Part shown: one piece after another, positions 48,767 through 58,841 of the stretch
Numbering within the stretch: the first letter of the stretch is position 1
How the letters are laid out: each line of letters starts with the position of its first letter
Source: Trebonia sp963774945
GTDB taxonomy: Bacteria; Actinomycetota; Actinomycetes; Streptosporangiales; Streptosporangiaceae
Assembly: GCA_963774945.1 (NCBI GenBank)
Contig: CAVZHA010000015.1
Coordinates: 1,426,001 to 1,490,000 of the forward strand
Length of the DNA stretch: 64,000 nt
Direction of reading: 5' to 3'
The notes under the pieces: generated by a model
Told to the model about the DNA's origin: nothing
The model's input: the letters and a program-made list of their open reading frames with translations, nothing else
Database searches by the model: none
Made by a program: the position numbers and the translations under genes

Positions 48767-49504
48767 TTAGGCCGAGAGGTACTTGCCGTAGAAGGCGAAG
48801 ATCTTGTCCCAGCCGTCGTTGGCGGCCTCGGGGCGGTAGGAGGGGCGGTTGACGGCGAAGAAGGCGTGGCCGGCGCCGTCGTAGCGGTGGAACTCGTAGG
48901 TCTTGCCGTTGGCCTTGAGCGCCTCCTCGAGCTCGTCGACCTGGGCGGGCGACGGGTACTGGTCGTCGTTGCCGAAGAGGCCGAGCAGCGGGCAGGACAG
49001 GGTCGGGGTCTTGTCCACGATCGGGACCATCGTGGTCCCCTCGCGCGCCTCGCCGGTGACGAACGCGCCGTAGCAGTCCACCGCGGCGTCGAGGTCGAGG
49101 CTGACCGCGGCCAGGAACGACTGCCGACCGCCGGAGCAGTAGCCGATGGTGCCGACCTTGCCGTTGGAGTTGGTCAGGCTCTTGAGGTACGCCATGCTCC
49201 CGGCCACGTCGCCGACCAGGCGATCGTCGGGGACGCCGCCCTGGGCGCGGGCGGTCGCGGCCGCGTCGTCCGGGCTCGCGCCGGGCGCCTCGCGCCAGTA
49301 CAGGTTCGGCACGACCGCGTTGTAGCCGTGGGCGGCGAAGTTGCGGGCGATCTCCTTGGTCTGGATGTCGTAGCCGGGCATGTGGTGGATGACGACCACG
49401 CCGCCGCGGGGGGCGGAGTCAAGCGGGCGGGCCGAGTAGGCCTCGATCGAGTCACCGCCGTGCCCGGTGATCGTGATGGACTCGGCGAACAACGCGTCAT
49501 ACAT
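48767..49504 (-). CDS. Dienelactone hydrolase family protein
   Basis: A 245-aa alpha/beta hydrolase. GGVVVIHHMPGYDIQTKEIARNFAAHGYNAVVPNLYW is near the N-terminus. The nucleophile Cys is in GTIGYCSGGRQSFLAA, the acid Asp in LGLFGNDDQYPSPAQ, the His in YDGAGHAFFAVNR. GGGAG before ATG 49502-49504. The nearest upstream gene on the same strand is a DUF6295 gene, 50 bp away, so the two are probably co-transcribed. Substrate unknown. Confidence 0.92.
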   Translation of the reverse strand: MYDALFAESITITGHGGDSIEAYSARPLDSAPRGGVVVIHHMPGYDIQTKEIARNFAAHGYNAVVPNLYWREAPGASPDDAAATARAQGGVPDDRLVGDVAGSMAYLKSLTNSNGKVGTIGYCSGGRQSFLAAVSLDLDAAVDCYGAFVTGEAREGTTMVPIVDKTPTLSCPLLGLFGNDDQYPSPAQVDELEEALKANGKTYEFHRYDGAGHAFFAVNRPSYRPEAANDGWDKIFAFYGKYLSA

Positions 49505-49554
49505 GCTTATCTCCCTAAATCTTCTTTGATGGGGTGGGCTGTCGCTGCGAACCG

Positions 49555-49815
49555 CTACTCGAGGCCGGGAGGCGCGGACTCGAGCACCGCCTCGATCGCC
49601 TTCGCCAGCGCGCGGGCCGACTCCTGGCTGAGCTCGACCGCGACCCGGCCGGAGGGGCCGAGCTCGGGGGCGAGGAAGTCGATGTTGAGCGAGTGGCCGA
49701 ACGGCGCGTGCACCGGATGGTCCAGGTAGACGCTGCCGTCGGTCACCTTGATCCAGCCGGCCGCCCCCTTGGCGCTGCCGCTGAGCTCGATCTTCTCGGT
49801 CAGGTAGGTACACAT
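49555..49815 (-). CDS. DUF6295 family small protein
   Basis: An 86-aa protein: MCTYLTEKIELSGSAKGAAGW, then LDHPVHAPFGHSLNIDFLAP and a helix SQESARALAKAIEAVLES. It matches the pattern of DUF6295 proteins as I know it. ATG 49813-49815 with GAAAGG upstream. Placed directly before the dienelactone hydrolase, suggesting a shared pathway. Function unknown. Confidence 0.75.
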   Translation of the reverse strand: MCTYLTEKIELSGSAKGAAGWIKVTDGSVYLDHPVHAPFGHSLNIDFLAPELGPSGRVAVELSQESARALAKAIEAVLESAPPGLE

Positions 49816-50050
49816 GTCCGGAGTCCTTTCGCCGGCGAGACGAACCACGGGCCGCGGGGGCGGCGCGCCGCCTCGGCGGCGGCGCTGCCGCGGCAGGCCC
49901 AGCGGAAATCATCCCACCTGAGTCGTTAGCGCTGCGAACGGACCCACCCGGTCGGCCCGGTCGCGATTTGGTTTGCGGTCTTGGGCGCAACTGGCCCTCG
50001 CGCCTTGAACGTGCCCCCGGTACTCTTCCCAATTACAGGGAAAGGCGGCA

Positions 50051-50812
50051 ATGGTGCATATAAAGGTCGCATTCTTCGCAGTGCCCGTCGTTATCGGTAT
50101 AGGGGTGGCGGCAACGGCGTGCAGCAGCTCGCCGGGAACGGTGAAACCCGCCGCCTCGGCCACGCACTCGGCGTCCGCCGCCGCATCGGGCAGCCCCACC
50201 GCATCGGCCAGCCCCACCGCCAGCCCGGCCGGGACGGGTTCGGCCGCCGCCGTCCCGCAGGGATACACCAGGATCGGGGGCGCCGCCCAGGGCATCTCGA
50301 TCGCCGTTCCGGCCTCCTGGGTCACGGTCAACCCGGCCAAGCAGAGCCTCGCCAGCGCCGCCAAGGAGGCCGGCCTGAAGGAGGTCAGCGCGGCCACGCT
50401 TGAGCAGGACATGACGTCACTGCAGAAGCTGCACGGGATTATCGTCTTCGACGTCAAGTCGGGCGTGGACAGCCCGACCCACTTCACCCGCAACCTCAAC
50501 GCCTACTGCAGCGTTTCCGGCGTCACCGAGGCGGGCGCCGCCGCCGTGCCGTTCATCAAGCAGGCCGCGTCGGCCGAATTCACGCAGCTGGGGTCGACCC
50601 ACATCACCCAGCAGGACCTCGAGATCGGCGGGGTGCCGGGAGTGGACACCTCCTACCAGATCCAGTCCTCGACCCAGGGGACGCTGCACGGAGGGCAGCT
50701 CGAGGTGGCGCCCAAGCCGGACCAGCTGTGCTTCGTGACGCTGTCGTTCGGCGCCGGCGAGTCCGGTGGCAGCGTGCTGAGCACGGCCGCGGCCACCGCC
50801 CAGTTCCCGTAG
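50051..50812 (+). CDS. Lipoprotein of unknown function
   Basis: A 253-aa protein. Signal MVHIKVAFFAVPVVIGIGVAATACSSS with lipobox ATAC. An Ala/Ser/Thr/Pro-rich surface linker (residues 25-68) precedes a soluble domain with two Cys (NAYCSVSGV, DQLCFVTLSF). It resembles secreted LpqN-like lipoproteins in layout (SIAVPASWVTVN), but I cannot assign the family firmly. Confidence 0.8.
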   Translation: MVHIKVAFFAVPVVIGIGVAATACSSSPGTVKPAASATHSASAAASGSPTASASPTASPAGTGSAAAVPQGYTRIGGAAQGISIAVPASWVTVNPAKQSLASAAKEAGLKEVSAATLEQDMTSLQKLHGIIVFDVKSGVDSPTHFTRNLNAYCSVSGVTEAGAAAVPFIKQAASAEFTQLGSTHITQQDLEIGGVPGVDTSYQIQSSTQGTLHGGQLEVAPKPDQLCFVTLSFGAGESGGSVLSTAAATAQFP

Positions 50813-50842
50813 CCGTCAGGCGGCAGTGGCAGACTCTTACCC

Positions 50843-51872
<1,030 letters not shown>

Positions 51873-52035
51873 CGACCACCCGCCAGTCGGCCGCCGATGC
51901 CGAACCTTGCCGGCCCAAACGCGCATTCGGATGCGTAGCGGTGCGCGCGGGGCGCGGGGACTGGCCGGGCGACGGTCGCACCGGGTGCGACAGAGCCGCA
52001 TCTTACTGTTATCTCGTTTGGACGAGGGCTTGGGA

Positions 52036-52087
52036 AAGATAATGGATCGTTGTGTACATCCGGATGTACACAACGATCCATTATCTT
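52036..52087. repeat. 52-bp perfect palindrome between convergent genes
   Basis: Two 26-bp arms, perfect complements with no loop, centred on TCCGGA (52061/52062). It contains TGTACATCCGGATGTACA. It lies 163 bp after the aldo/keto reductase and 33 bp from the 3' end of the convergent oxidase. It could act as a bidirectional terminator or protein site. The remaining gap (51873-52035) shows no gene. Confidence 0.92.
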
Positions 52088-52120
52088 GTCGGTCGCCGGG
52101 CAGCGTTGCCGTTCTTGCTG

Positions 52121-53752
52121 TTATCCGGTGACGGCTACGGTCGCCGGGGCGGGCACGATGGCCTGCGGGAAGTTGAACAGGCGGGTCGGGTCGTAGGTCC
52201 GCTTGACCGTCTGCAGCCGCGGGTAGTTCTGGGCGTAGTAGGCCTGGGACCAGTTGGTCAGGTCGGGGTCGATGTAGTTCTGGTAAGCCTGGCCGTTGGC
52301 GTAGGGCTGCATGGAGGCCCAGAACGAGCGGAGCCAGGCGTGCTGGTTGTTGATACCGGCCGCCGCCGCTCCGTTGTTCCAGCCGGTCGTGTACTGGGCG
52401 CCGAACAGGGCGTTCCTGTGCACGAAGGCGGTCGCGGTGGGCGAGACCCGGTTGATCGCGCCGCCCATGGCGTCAAAGGCCACTCCGCCGACGCCGCCCG
52501 CGGCGCCGCGCACCGACTGCAGGTTGGTGACGCCGCGGAGCAGGGTGGCGATCCCTGCGTTCGACAGCGGCCTGGAGAAGTAGGCCGACTTGGCGAGCTC
52601 GGGCTGCCGGGTGAGCGTGCCCCCGCTCTGGTACCAGGGCAGGTGGCAGGCGGTCAGGCCGTGCCTGCAGCCGGCCTCGAACAGCATCGCGTTCAGGTAC
52701 GAGTACTGGTTAAGGAAGTAGCCGCTCGACGGGGGCGGCGAGCCCACCTTGGCGTACAGCTGCTCGATCAGGTTGTGCGCGCCGGTGATGCTGCCCAGGT
52801 AGCAGCCGCCGACCTGGATGGTGGGCGTGCGCCCGCCGGGGGCGGCCGCCAGGTGCAGGTTCGACCACAGCGCGTCGGGCGCGTTCGGGGCCCAGGACTG
52901 CCACCCGGCGATCACCTTGGCCGCCTTGGACCAGGGCCAGGAGAGGAAGAAGAGCACCGGCGACGGGGCGGGCACGGTCTCGAACTGGAACCAGGTGGCG
53001 ATGCCGAAGTTCCCCCCGCCGCCGCCGCGGCAGGCCCAGTAGAGGTCCGAGTGCGAACTCGGGCTCGCGGTCAGCGCCTGGCCGTTGGCGGTGACGATGT
53101 TCAGCGAGGAGAGCTTGTCACAGGTCAGGCCGAACGCCCGGCCGGTCACGCCGACCCCGCCGCCGAGCACCAGGCCGGCGATGCCGACGGTCGGGCAGGA
53201 GCCGCCGGGGATGGCCCGGCCCTTGGCCGCCAGCGCGCTGTAGAAGTCGATCAGCCGGGTGCCCGCGCCCACGTTCGCGGTCGTGCCGGAGACCTGCACG
53301 CCCTTGAGGTTCTCGACGTCGATGATGAGGCCGGTGCTCGACGAGTAGCCGGCGTAGCTGTGCCCGCCGGAGCGGGCCGCGAACTTGATCCCGAACTTGC
53401 GCACGAACGCGAGGCAGGTGCCGACGTCGTGCGCGTTGTCGACGTAGGCGATCCCGGCCGGGTGGATCCCGTCGAACCTCGGGTCGAACAGGTAGCTGTC
53501 GACCGTGTAGCTGCGGTCGCCCGGGCGGACCAGCGAGCCTTTCAGATCGTGGGCGAGGGCGGTCCAGTCGGCCGGCGTGGGGCCGGCCGCCCGGGCGCCG
53601 ATCGAGCGGCGCGCAGCGGGCACGATCGGACTGCGCGAACTGGACACGGCGGCCTCGGCGACACGGGGCACGGCGACCGCGGCGACGCCGCCGGCGGCCA
53701 CGCCAAGGAACGCACGGCGCTTCACAGAAGGTCTTGATGAGGTTTCGGTCAC
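52121..53752 (-). CDS. Secreted FAD-linked oxidase (berberine-bridge type)
   Basis: A 543-aa protein. Tat signal SVKRRAFLGVAAGGVAAVAVP. FAD_binding_4 domain: FAARSGGHSYAGYSSSTGLIIDVENL (His for covalent FAD), GGSCPTVGIAGLVLGGGVGVTGRAFG (second FAD-linking Cys), ACRGGGGGNFGIATWFQFET. C-terminal BBE motif: NYIDPDLTNWSQAYYAQNYPRLQTVKRTYDPTRLFNF. Bicovalent flavin suggests oxidation of sugars or secondary metabolites outside the cell. Intact. Confidence 0.93.
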   Translation of the reverse strand: MTETSSRPSVKRRAFLGVAAGGVAAVAVPRVAEAAVSSSRSPIVPAARRSIGARAAGPTPADWTALAHDLKGSLVRPGDRSYTVDSYLFDPRFDGIHPAGIAYVDNAHDVGTCLAFVRKFGIKFAARSGGHSYAGYSSSTGLIIDVENLKGVQVSGTTANVGAGTRLIDFYSALAAKGRAIPGGSCPTVGIAGLVLGGGVGVTGRAFGLTCDKLSSLNIVTANGQALTASPSSHSDLYWACRGGGGGNFGIATWFQFETVPAPSPVLFFLSWPWSKAAKVIAGWQSWAPNAPDALWSNLHLAAAPGGRTPTIQVGGCYLGSITGAHNLIEQLYAKVGSPPPSSGYFLNQYSYLNAMLFEAGCRHGLTACHLPWYQSGGTLTRQPELAKSAYFSRPLSNAGIATLLRGVTNLQSVRGAAGGVGGVAFDAMGGAINRVSPTATAFVHRNALFGAQYTTGWNNGAAAAGINNQHAWLRSFWASMQPYANGQAYQNYIDPDLTNWSQAYYAQNYPRLQTVKRTYDPTRLFNFPQAIVPAPATVAVTG

Positions 53753-53984
53753 ATCGATAAGGACGCCGGGACAAGGCCGTCGGTTGCCCGAAACCCCGTG
53801 TCAGTCGGAAGTCTAGAGCTCAGAGCAGGGCATATCTGGGAATGTCGGCTCAGACCGGGCCCGGCTCGGGGCGGCCCGGCCGATGAGAACCCGGGTGGCC
53901 GGGCGTCACATCTGGGAGGGCCAGAACGTCCCCTCTGGGTGAGCGGGAAAAAACCTGGAGAAAAGTTGGCGGGGGTGGAATTGC

Positions 53985-53997
53985 TTGAGTAGCTCAA
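53985..53997. promoter_or_regulatory. Likely MarR operator
   Basis: TTGAGTAGCTCAA, a 13-bp palindrome 15 bp before the MarR start, followed by TTTAGCTAG. Typical size and position for autoregulation by a MarR repressor. Confidence 0.65.
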
Positions 53998-54011
53998 CTG
54001 TTTAGCTAGTC

Positions 54012-54536
54012 ATGAGCACGAGAGCGCAGGGGTCGGGTGAGACGGGGGCGGACGCGTCCGCGGTCAACCGCGACATCCTGGACTCGCTCACCGGGCTGGT
54101 CAAGCTGGTCGGGGGGGTGGCCCAGGGGATCGCGTCGGAGTTCGACATCGCTCCGCACGATCTGCTGGCCATGTTCAAGCTGGAAGGCGTGCTCTCCATG
54201 AAGGAGCTCGCGCAGCACATGGGGTGCGACGCGTCGTTCATCACGAGCGTCGCCGACACCCTGGAGCGGCGCGGGTTCGCGAGGCGCGAGCCGAGCCAGC
54301 GCGACCGGCGGGTGAAGAACCTGGTGCTCACCGAGGAGGGCATCGCCGCGAAGGAGCGGCTGATGCGGGAGCTCGCGGCGAAGATGCCGTGGAGCTACGC
54401 GCTCGATGACGGCGAACGGAACTGCTTCCTTGCGCTGCTGAAGAAGGCGCTCGGGGGCGCCCGGTTGGACGTCTGCCCCTTTGATGAGACACGGGCGGAT
54501 GACGCGGAGCCACGCGACCGTTCGATACAGCTTTAA
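54012..54536 (+). CDS. MarR family transcriptional regulator
   Basis: A 174-aa winged-helix protein. HTH: LAMFKLEGVLSMKELAQHMGCDASFITSVADTLERRGFARREPSQRDRRVKNLVLTEEG. The DxRxxxxxLT wing motif appears as DRRVKNLVLT. The usual end is near KKALGGARLD; the last 21 residues (VCPFDETRADDAEPRDRSIQL) look added and end in copy g of the dispersed motif. It precedes the DHA2 efflux gene by 78 bp, so it probably controls it. Confidence 0.92.
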   Translation: MSTRAQGSGETGADASAVNRDILDSLTGLVKLVGGVAQGIASEFDIAPHDLLAMFKLEGVLSMKELAQHMGCDASFITSVADTLERRGFARREPSQRDRRVKNLVLTEEGIAAKERLMRELAAKMPWSYALDDGERNCFLALLKKALGGARLDVCPFDETRADDAEPRDRSIQL

Positions 54537-54543
54537 AGATTTT
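54515..54543 (-). repeat. Dispersed bipartite motif, copy g
   Basis: Minus strand: AAAATCT, 11 nt, TCGAACGGTCG. Overlaps the last codons and stop of marR, antisense, and is followed by AT-rich TTTAAAGA-type repeats. GCGGAG flanks its GC side. Confidence 0.75.
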
Positions 54544-54614
54544 AAAGACTTTAAAAACGAGACGCAGTAAGTCCGTGGGTGAAACGCGCCCAAAATCAGG
54601 TAAGGGGAACCACA

Positions 54615-56189
54615 GTGTCACCAACCACAGGCCAGACGGGGAGCGCTCCCGTCGCGGTCGGCGGCGGGGCAGCCAGCGCGACATCGGGCGGGCAGTCGGC
54701 GGCGCCACGGCGGCTCGGGCTCGCGCTCGTGGTCATCGCGGCCGCTCAGCTGATGGTCGTGCTCGACGCGACCATCGTCAACGTCGCGCTGCCGCATATC
54801 CAGGACGCGCTGCACTTCTCCGGGACGAACCTGGAGTGGGTCGTCAACGCCTACACGCTCGCCTTCGGCGGCCTGCTGCTGCTTGGCGGGCGGATGGGCG
54901 ACCTGCTCGGGCGACGCCGGATCTTCATCGCGGGCATCGCCCTGTTCGCGATCGCCTCGCTGGCCGGCGGCTTCGCCCAGGACCAGGCGTGGCTGCTCAC
55001 CGCCCGGGTCATCCAGGGCATCGGCGGCGCGCTGGCCGCGCCCGCCTCGCTGTCGCTGATCGCCGTCACCTTCCCCGAGGGCAAGGAGCGGAACCGGGCG
55101 ATGGGCGTGTACGCGGGCGTGTCGATCTCCGGCGCGGCGATCGGGCTGATCGCGGGCGGGCTGCTGACCAGCTACCTCGACTGGCGCTGGGTGTTCTTCG
55201 TCAACGTGCCGATCGGCCTCATCCTGGTGCTGCTCGCTCCCCGGGTCATCGGCGAGTCCGAGCGGACCCGCGGCCGGTTCGACCTGCCCGGCGCGATCAC
55301 CGGCTCGCTCGGCCTTGGCGCCCTGGTGTACGGGCTGTCCGAGGCGGCGACCACGTTCAGCAACGGCCAGGCGATCGGGCACTGGGGTAGCACCAAGGTC
55401 ATCGTGTCGCTGGTGGCGGCGGTGGTGCTGCTCGGCACGTTCGCGTTCATCGAGGCACGGTCGCGGCACGCGCTGGTGCCGCCGCGGGTGCTGAAGTCCC
55501 GCGACCGGACCGCGGCCTACCTGATCAGCCTGTGCGTCGGCACCGCGATCTTCGGCATGTTCTTCTTCATGACGATCTTCGTGCAGGAGGTCTGGCACTA
55601 CTCACCGGTCCGCTCCGGGATCGCGTACCTGCCGATGGTCGGCTTGATCGTGGTCGGGGCGGCGCTCTCCTCGCAGCTGGTCGCGCGGATCGGCGCACGC
55701 CCGCTCATCACCTTCGGGCCGCTGCTGGCGGCGGGCGGCATGTTCTGGCTGTCACGTCTGACCGAGCAGAGCTCGTACGCCGGCGGCATGCTCGGGCCGA
55801 TGATGCTGACCGGCCTCGGCATGGGGCTGACGTTCGTGCCGCTGTCGCTGGTGGCGCTGGCGAAGGTGCCGAACAAGGACACCGGGGTGGCGTCGTCGCT
55901 GCTCAACACCGGGCAGCAGGTCGGCGGGTCGATCGGCCTGGCGATCCTGGGCACGGTGGCCTGGTCGGCGGTGGCGTCGAGCACGAAGTCGGCCATCACC
56001 GCCACGAACGGGGCGCACCTGTCGGCGGCGGCGCAGACGGCGATCAGCAACCACGCGCTGGCCTACGGGTTCGGCAAGGGGTACCTGGTGTCGGCCGGGA
56101 TCTCGCTGCTGGCGGTGGTCATCGCGCTGGTGATGATCCGGATCAAGCGCGAGGACATGGCGGGCATCGACCCGATGGCCGCGGTCTAA
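54615..56189 (+). CDS. MFS efflux transporter, DHA2 (EmrB/QacA) family
   Basis: A 524-aa transporter with 14 predicted helices. Motif D1-type LDATIVNVALPHIQDALHFSGTNLEWVVNAYTLAFGGLLLLGGRMGDLLGRRRIF; motif C in GVSISGAAIGLIAGGLLTSYLDWRWVFFVNVPIGLI. GTG 54615 with AAGGGG upstream. The N-terminal 40 residues are Ala/Gly-rich. Likely proton-coupled drug export under MarR control. Intact. Confidence 0.94.
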   Translation: MSPTTGQTGSAPVAVGGGAASATSGGQSAAPRRLGLALVVIAAAQLMVVLDATIVNVALPHIQDALHFSGTNLEWVVNAYTLAFGGLLLLGGRMGDLLGRRRIFIAGIALFAIASLAGGFAQDQAWLLTARVIQGIGGALAAPASLSLIAVTFPEGKERNRAMGVYAGVSISGAAIGLIAGGLLTSYLDWRWVFFVNVPIGLILVLLAPRVIGESERTRGRFDLPGAITGSLGLGALVYGLSEAATTFSNGQAIGHWGSTKVIVSLVAAVVLLGTFAFIEARSRHALVPPRVLKSRDRTAAYLISLCVGTAIFGMFFFMTIFVQEVWHYSPVRSGIAYLPMVGLIVVGAALSSQLVARIGARPLITFGPLLAAGGMFWLSRLTEQSSYAGGMLGPMMLTGLGMGLTFVPLSLVALAKVPNKDTGVASSLLNTGQQVGGSIGLAILGTVAWSAVASSTKSAITATNGAHLSAAAQTAISNHALAYGFGKGYLVSAGISLLAVVIALVMIRIKREDMAGIDPMAAV

Positions 56190-56207
56190 CGGGTTAGCCA
56201 GCCGGTG

Positions 56208-56250
56208 AGCCCGGCCGCCGCGACGGTAAGAACGTCGCGGCGGCCGGGCT
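56208..56250 (+). terminator. Rho-independent terminator after the efflux gene
   Basis: A perfect 18-bp stem (56208-56225 with 56233-56250), loop GTAAGAA, followed by TACGCTTTTC. Confidence 0.88.
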
Positions 56251-56262
56251 TACGCTTTTCTC

Positions 56263-56889
56263 ATGGCTGACGATCTGCTCTTCGTGTACTCCTCTCCCGG
56301 CACCGTTCCGCTCGACGAGTTCACCGACTGGTACGACCACGAGCACGTCCCGGCCCGGCTCGCGCTTGACGGGTTCGGCGCGGTGAGCCGGTTCCGCGCG
56401 GCGGACGCGCTGACGCCCGAATGGCTGGCGACCTACGAGGTCAGGCCGGGCACGCTGGACGGGGCGGCGTACCAGGCGGTGTGGGACAACGCGTCCGCAC
56501 GGGAGAAGTCGATCATGTCGGCGGCGACGATCGACCGGCGGCTGTACGCGCCGATCAGCGACACGGGCGGCACCGGGGAGGCGCCGCCGGTGCTGATGGC
56601 GGTGTCGATGTCGGTGCCGGCCGCGGCGGTGGCCGACATGGAGGCCTGGTACGTCGAAGAGCACATCCCGATGCTGCTCGCGGTGCCGGGCTGGCGGCGG
56701 TCGCGGCGCTACCGCCTCGCCTCCGGCGACGGGCCTCGGTACCTGTCGCTGCATGAGATCGACTCGCTGGCGGCGTTCGACGAGCCCGCCTACAAGGCGG
56801 CGGTCTCGACGCCGTGGCGGAATCGGATCGTCGCGTCCGCGATCGGGCGCGAGCGGCGCGTGTTCGAGCTGCACAAGTCGTTCGGCTGA
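56263..56889 (+). CDS. EthD-like dimeric alpha/beta-barrel protein (two repeats)
   Basis: A 208-aa protein with two similar ferredoxin-like halves. Half 1: LLFVYSSPGTVPLDEFTDWYDHEHVPARLAL. Half 2: VLMAVSMSVPAAAVADMEAWYVEEHIPMLLAVPGWRRSRRYRL. The WY(D/E)xEHxP signature is typical of EthD/DUF4286-type proteins. Cytoplasmic. Function unknown; relatives accompany oxygenase or polyketide pathways. The terminator upstream makes it an independent unit. Confidence 0.8.
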   Translation: MADDLLFVYSSPGTVPLDEFTDWYDHEHVPARLALDGFGAVSRFRAADALTPEWLATYEVRPGTLDGAAYQAVWDNASAREKSIMSAATIDRRLYAPISDTGGTGEAPPVLMAVSMSVPAAAVADMEAWYVEEHIPMLLAVPGWRRSRRYRLASGDGPRYLSLHEIDSLAAFDEPAYKAAVSTPWRNRIVASAIGRERRVFELHKSFG

Positions 56890-56973
56890 GTTCCGGTTCG
56901 GCACCCTTCCGCTGACGTGGTCACCCCGCTCGGCGTGCTCCCCCCGCTGGCCCCGCCCGTGCGTTCAACTTCT

Positions 56974-57091
56974 TATCAGTTCTAACCACTTTTTCGTCTT
57001 CGTATCATTTCTGACCACTTTTACGCCTGAATTGTCCGGTTCACATGGTCAGAACTGATAGCAAGGTCGCGTTAGTGGTCAGAACCGATAG
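56974..57091. repeat. Four-repeat cassette, locus 2
   Basis: Units at 56974-56989 and 57003-57018 (reverse) and at 57045-57061 and 57075-57091 (forward), with unit-start spacing 29, 42, 30 bp as at locus 1. It ends 66 bp before the WYL regulator start, so it could be its control region. Confidence 0.9.
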
Positions 57092-57156
57092 ATAGACGTG
57101 GCTGGGCGAGGGTCGCTGACAGCGGGTGTCAGCGATAGCTGCGTAGGCTTCGCTGC

Positions 57157-58285
57157 ATGCGCGCCGATCGGCTGGTCTCGCTTGCCCTGCTGCTGCAGGC
57201 GCGCGGGCGGATGTCCGCCCGCCGCCTCGCGGCCGAGCTCGAGGTGTCGGTCCGCACCGTCTACCGTGACATCGCGGCGCTGAACCTGGCCGGGGTGCCG
57301 GTCGTCACCGAATCGGGTCCCGGCGGCGGTTGCTGGCTGCTCGACGGCTACCGGTTCCCGCTGCGGGGACTATCGGGCGACGAGGCGGAGGCGCTGCTGG
57401 TACTCGGCGTGCCCGCGGCGGTGGCCGAACTGGGGCTGGCGGACGCGCTCGCCGCCGCGCAGCAGAAGATCCGGGTGACGGCCGACGGCGCCGGCGGCGG
57501 CAGGGGCGGTGGGGGCCGGGGCGGAGCAGGCGGCGGCGCTTGTCCATCTTGACCTGCCGCGCTGGTTCGATCGGAGCGAGCCGGTGCCGTGGCTGCGGAC
57601 GCTGGCGACCGCGGTGCGCGGGCGGCGACTGGTGCGGATCGGGTACCGGCGCGGGGCTCGGGATGGCGACCGCGACGGCGGACGGGGCGGCGATCAGGGG
57701 GCCGAGAGCAGCCGGGTGGTCGGGGCGCTTGGCCTGGTGAACAAGGCTGGGACCTGGTATCTGGTGGGGGCGTCGGCGGTGGGGGCGTCGGCGGTCGGGG
57801 TCGCGGCTTCGGGCTCGGGCTCGGCTTCGGCCTCGGGCTCGGGCTCGGAGGTGTGCTCGGTGGACGACGATCCGGACCGGGGCCTGACGGTCTTCCGGGT
57901 GGGGCGGGTGACGTCGGCGCTGGTGCTGCCGGATGTGTTCGACCGGCCGCCGGGCTTCGAGCTGGGGGCGTTCTGGGGCCGCTGGTCGGCCTCGTTCGTG
58001 ACCAGCCGGCCGCGGCTGGAGGTGCGGGTACGGGCGTCGGCAGACGCGATCGCGGTGTTCCCCGAGGTGTTCGGTTCTGCGGTGCGGCCGGCGCTTGACG
58101 CGGCGGCGCCCGCCGATGAGCGCGGGTTCCGTGAGGTCGGGCTGACCTTCGAGCATGAGGCGGCGGCGGTGCAGCGGCTGGCCGGGTTCGGCGGACAGGT
58201 GGAGGCGCTGTCTCCGCCGGGCGTGCGGGCCCGGATGATCGCGACCGCGCGGGCGCTGCTTGAACGCTATGAAGCCGGCGATTGA
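57157..58285 (+). CDS. WYL-domain (YafY/PafC-like) transcriptional regulator, one frameshift
   Basis: HTH_11: MRADRLVSLALLLQARGRMSARRLAAELEVSVRTVYRDIAALNLAGVPVVTESGPGGG. After a frame change between about 57505 and 57530, the WYL part reads AALVHLDLPRWFDRSEPVPWLRTLATAVRGRRLVRIGYRRG, LGLVNKAGTWYLVG and FRVGRVTSALVL, with a C-terminal WCX region (VEALSPPGVRARMIATARALLERY). A Gly/Ser/Ala low-complexity insert sits inside WYL. WYL proteins often sense nucleic-acid ligands or control efflux and defence genes. Confidence 0.88.
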
Positions 58286-58385
58286 GTTTTGCCTCGCCGA
58301 TCAGGCACGTGGTCGGGCAACGACGTTGTCGCCCGCGACCGGCCTTGTGCCTTGTGCCTTGTGCCTTGTGCTACGGTCGTCGGCC

Positions 58386-58760
58386 GTGGCCGAAGAGATC
58401 TATGTAGGGAACGCAGCGACCGACGCCGCCGCCCGCGGCTGGCTCCTGGGGCATTTCATGCCCCAGGGCGACCCCCGCCGCAGCGACGACGTGGAGATCA
58501 AGTGGGGCGTCCACCCGGCGGGCGAGAAACGGCCCGGATGGGTCACCGACGATCCTCGCTCGGTGCTGTCGGTGCTGGTCAGCGGGCGGTTCCGGATTGA
58601 CCTGCCGGACCGCTCGGTGGTGCTGGCGGAGCCGGGCGACTACATCGTCTTCCACGGCGTGAACCACACCTGGCACGCGGAGGAGGCCTCGGTGGTGGTC
58701 ACGGTCCGGTGGCCGTCGCTGCCCGGCTTCGATCTGGCTGACGCCGGCGAGAACGCGTAG
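58386..58760 (+). CDS. Small cupin-fold protein
   Basis: 124 aa from GTG 58386. It has a cupin-like barrel: VEIKWGVHPAGEKRPGWVTDDPRSVLSVLVSGRFRIDL, then VVLAEPGDYIVFHGVNHTWHAEEASVVVTVRWP. The late HGVNHTWHAEE supplies possible metal histidines. A CTTGTGC 7-bp repeat lies just upstream (58350-58373). Function unknown. Confidence 0.75.
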   Translation: MAEEIYVGNAATDAAARGWLLGHFMPQGDPRRSDDVEIKWGVHPAGEKRPGWVTDDPRSVLSVLVSGRFRIDLPDRSVVLAEPGDYIVFHGVNHTWHAEEASVVVTVRWPSLPGFDLADAGENA

Positions 58761-58841
58761 CGGACTGGCGGTAGTTGGCTGCGGCGGGGCCTGGCGGGGC
58801 CGACGATAGAATCTCGTCAGATTTGCTAAGGGGATCACCTG

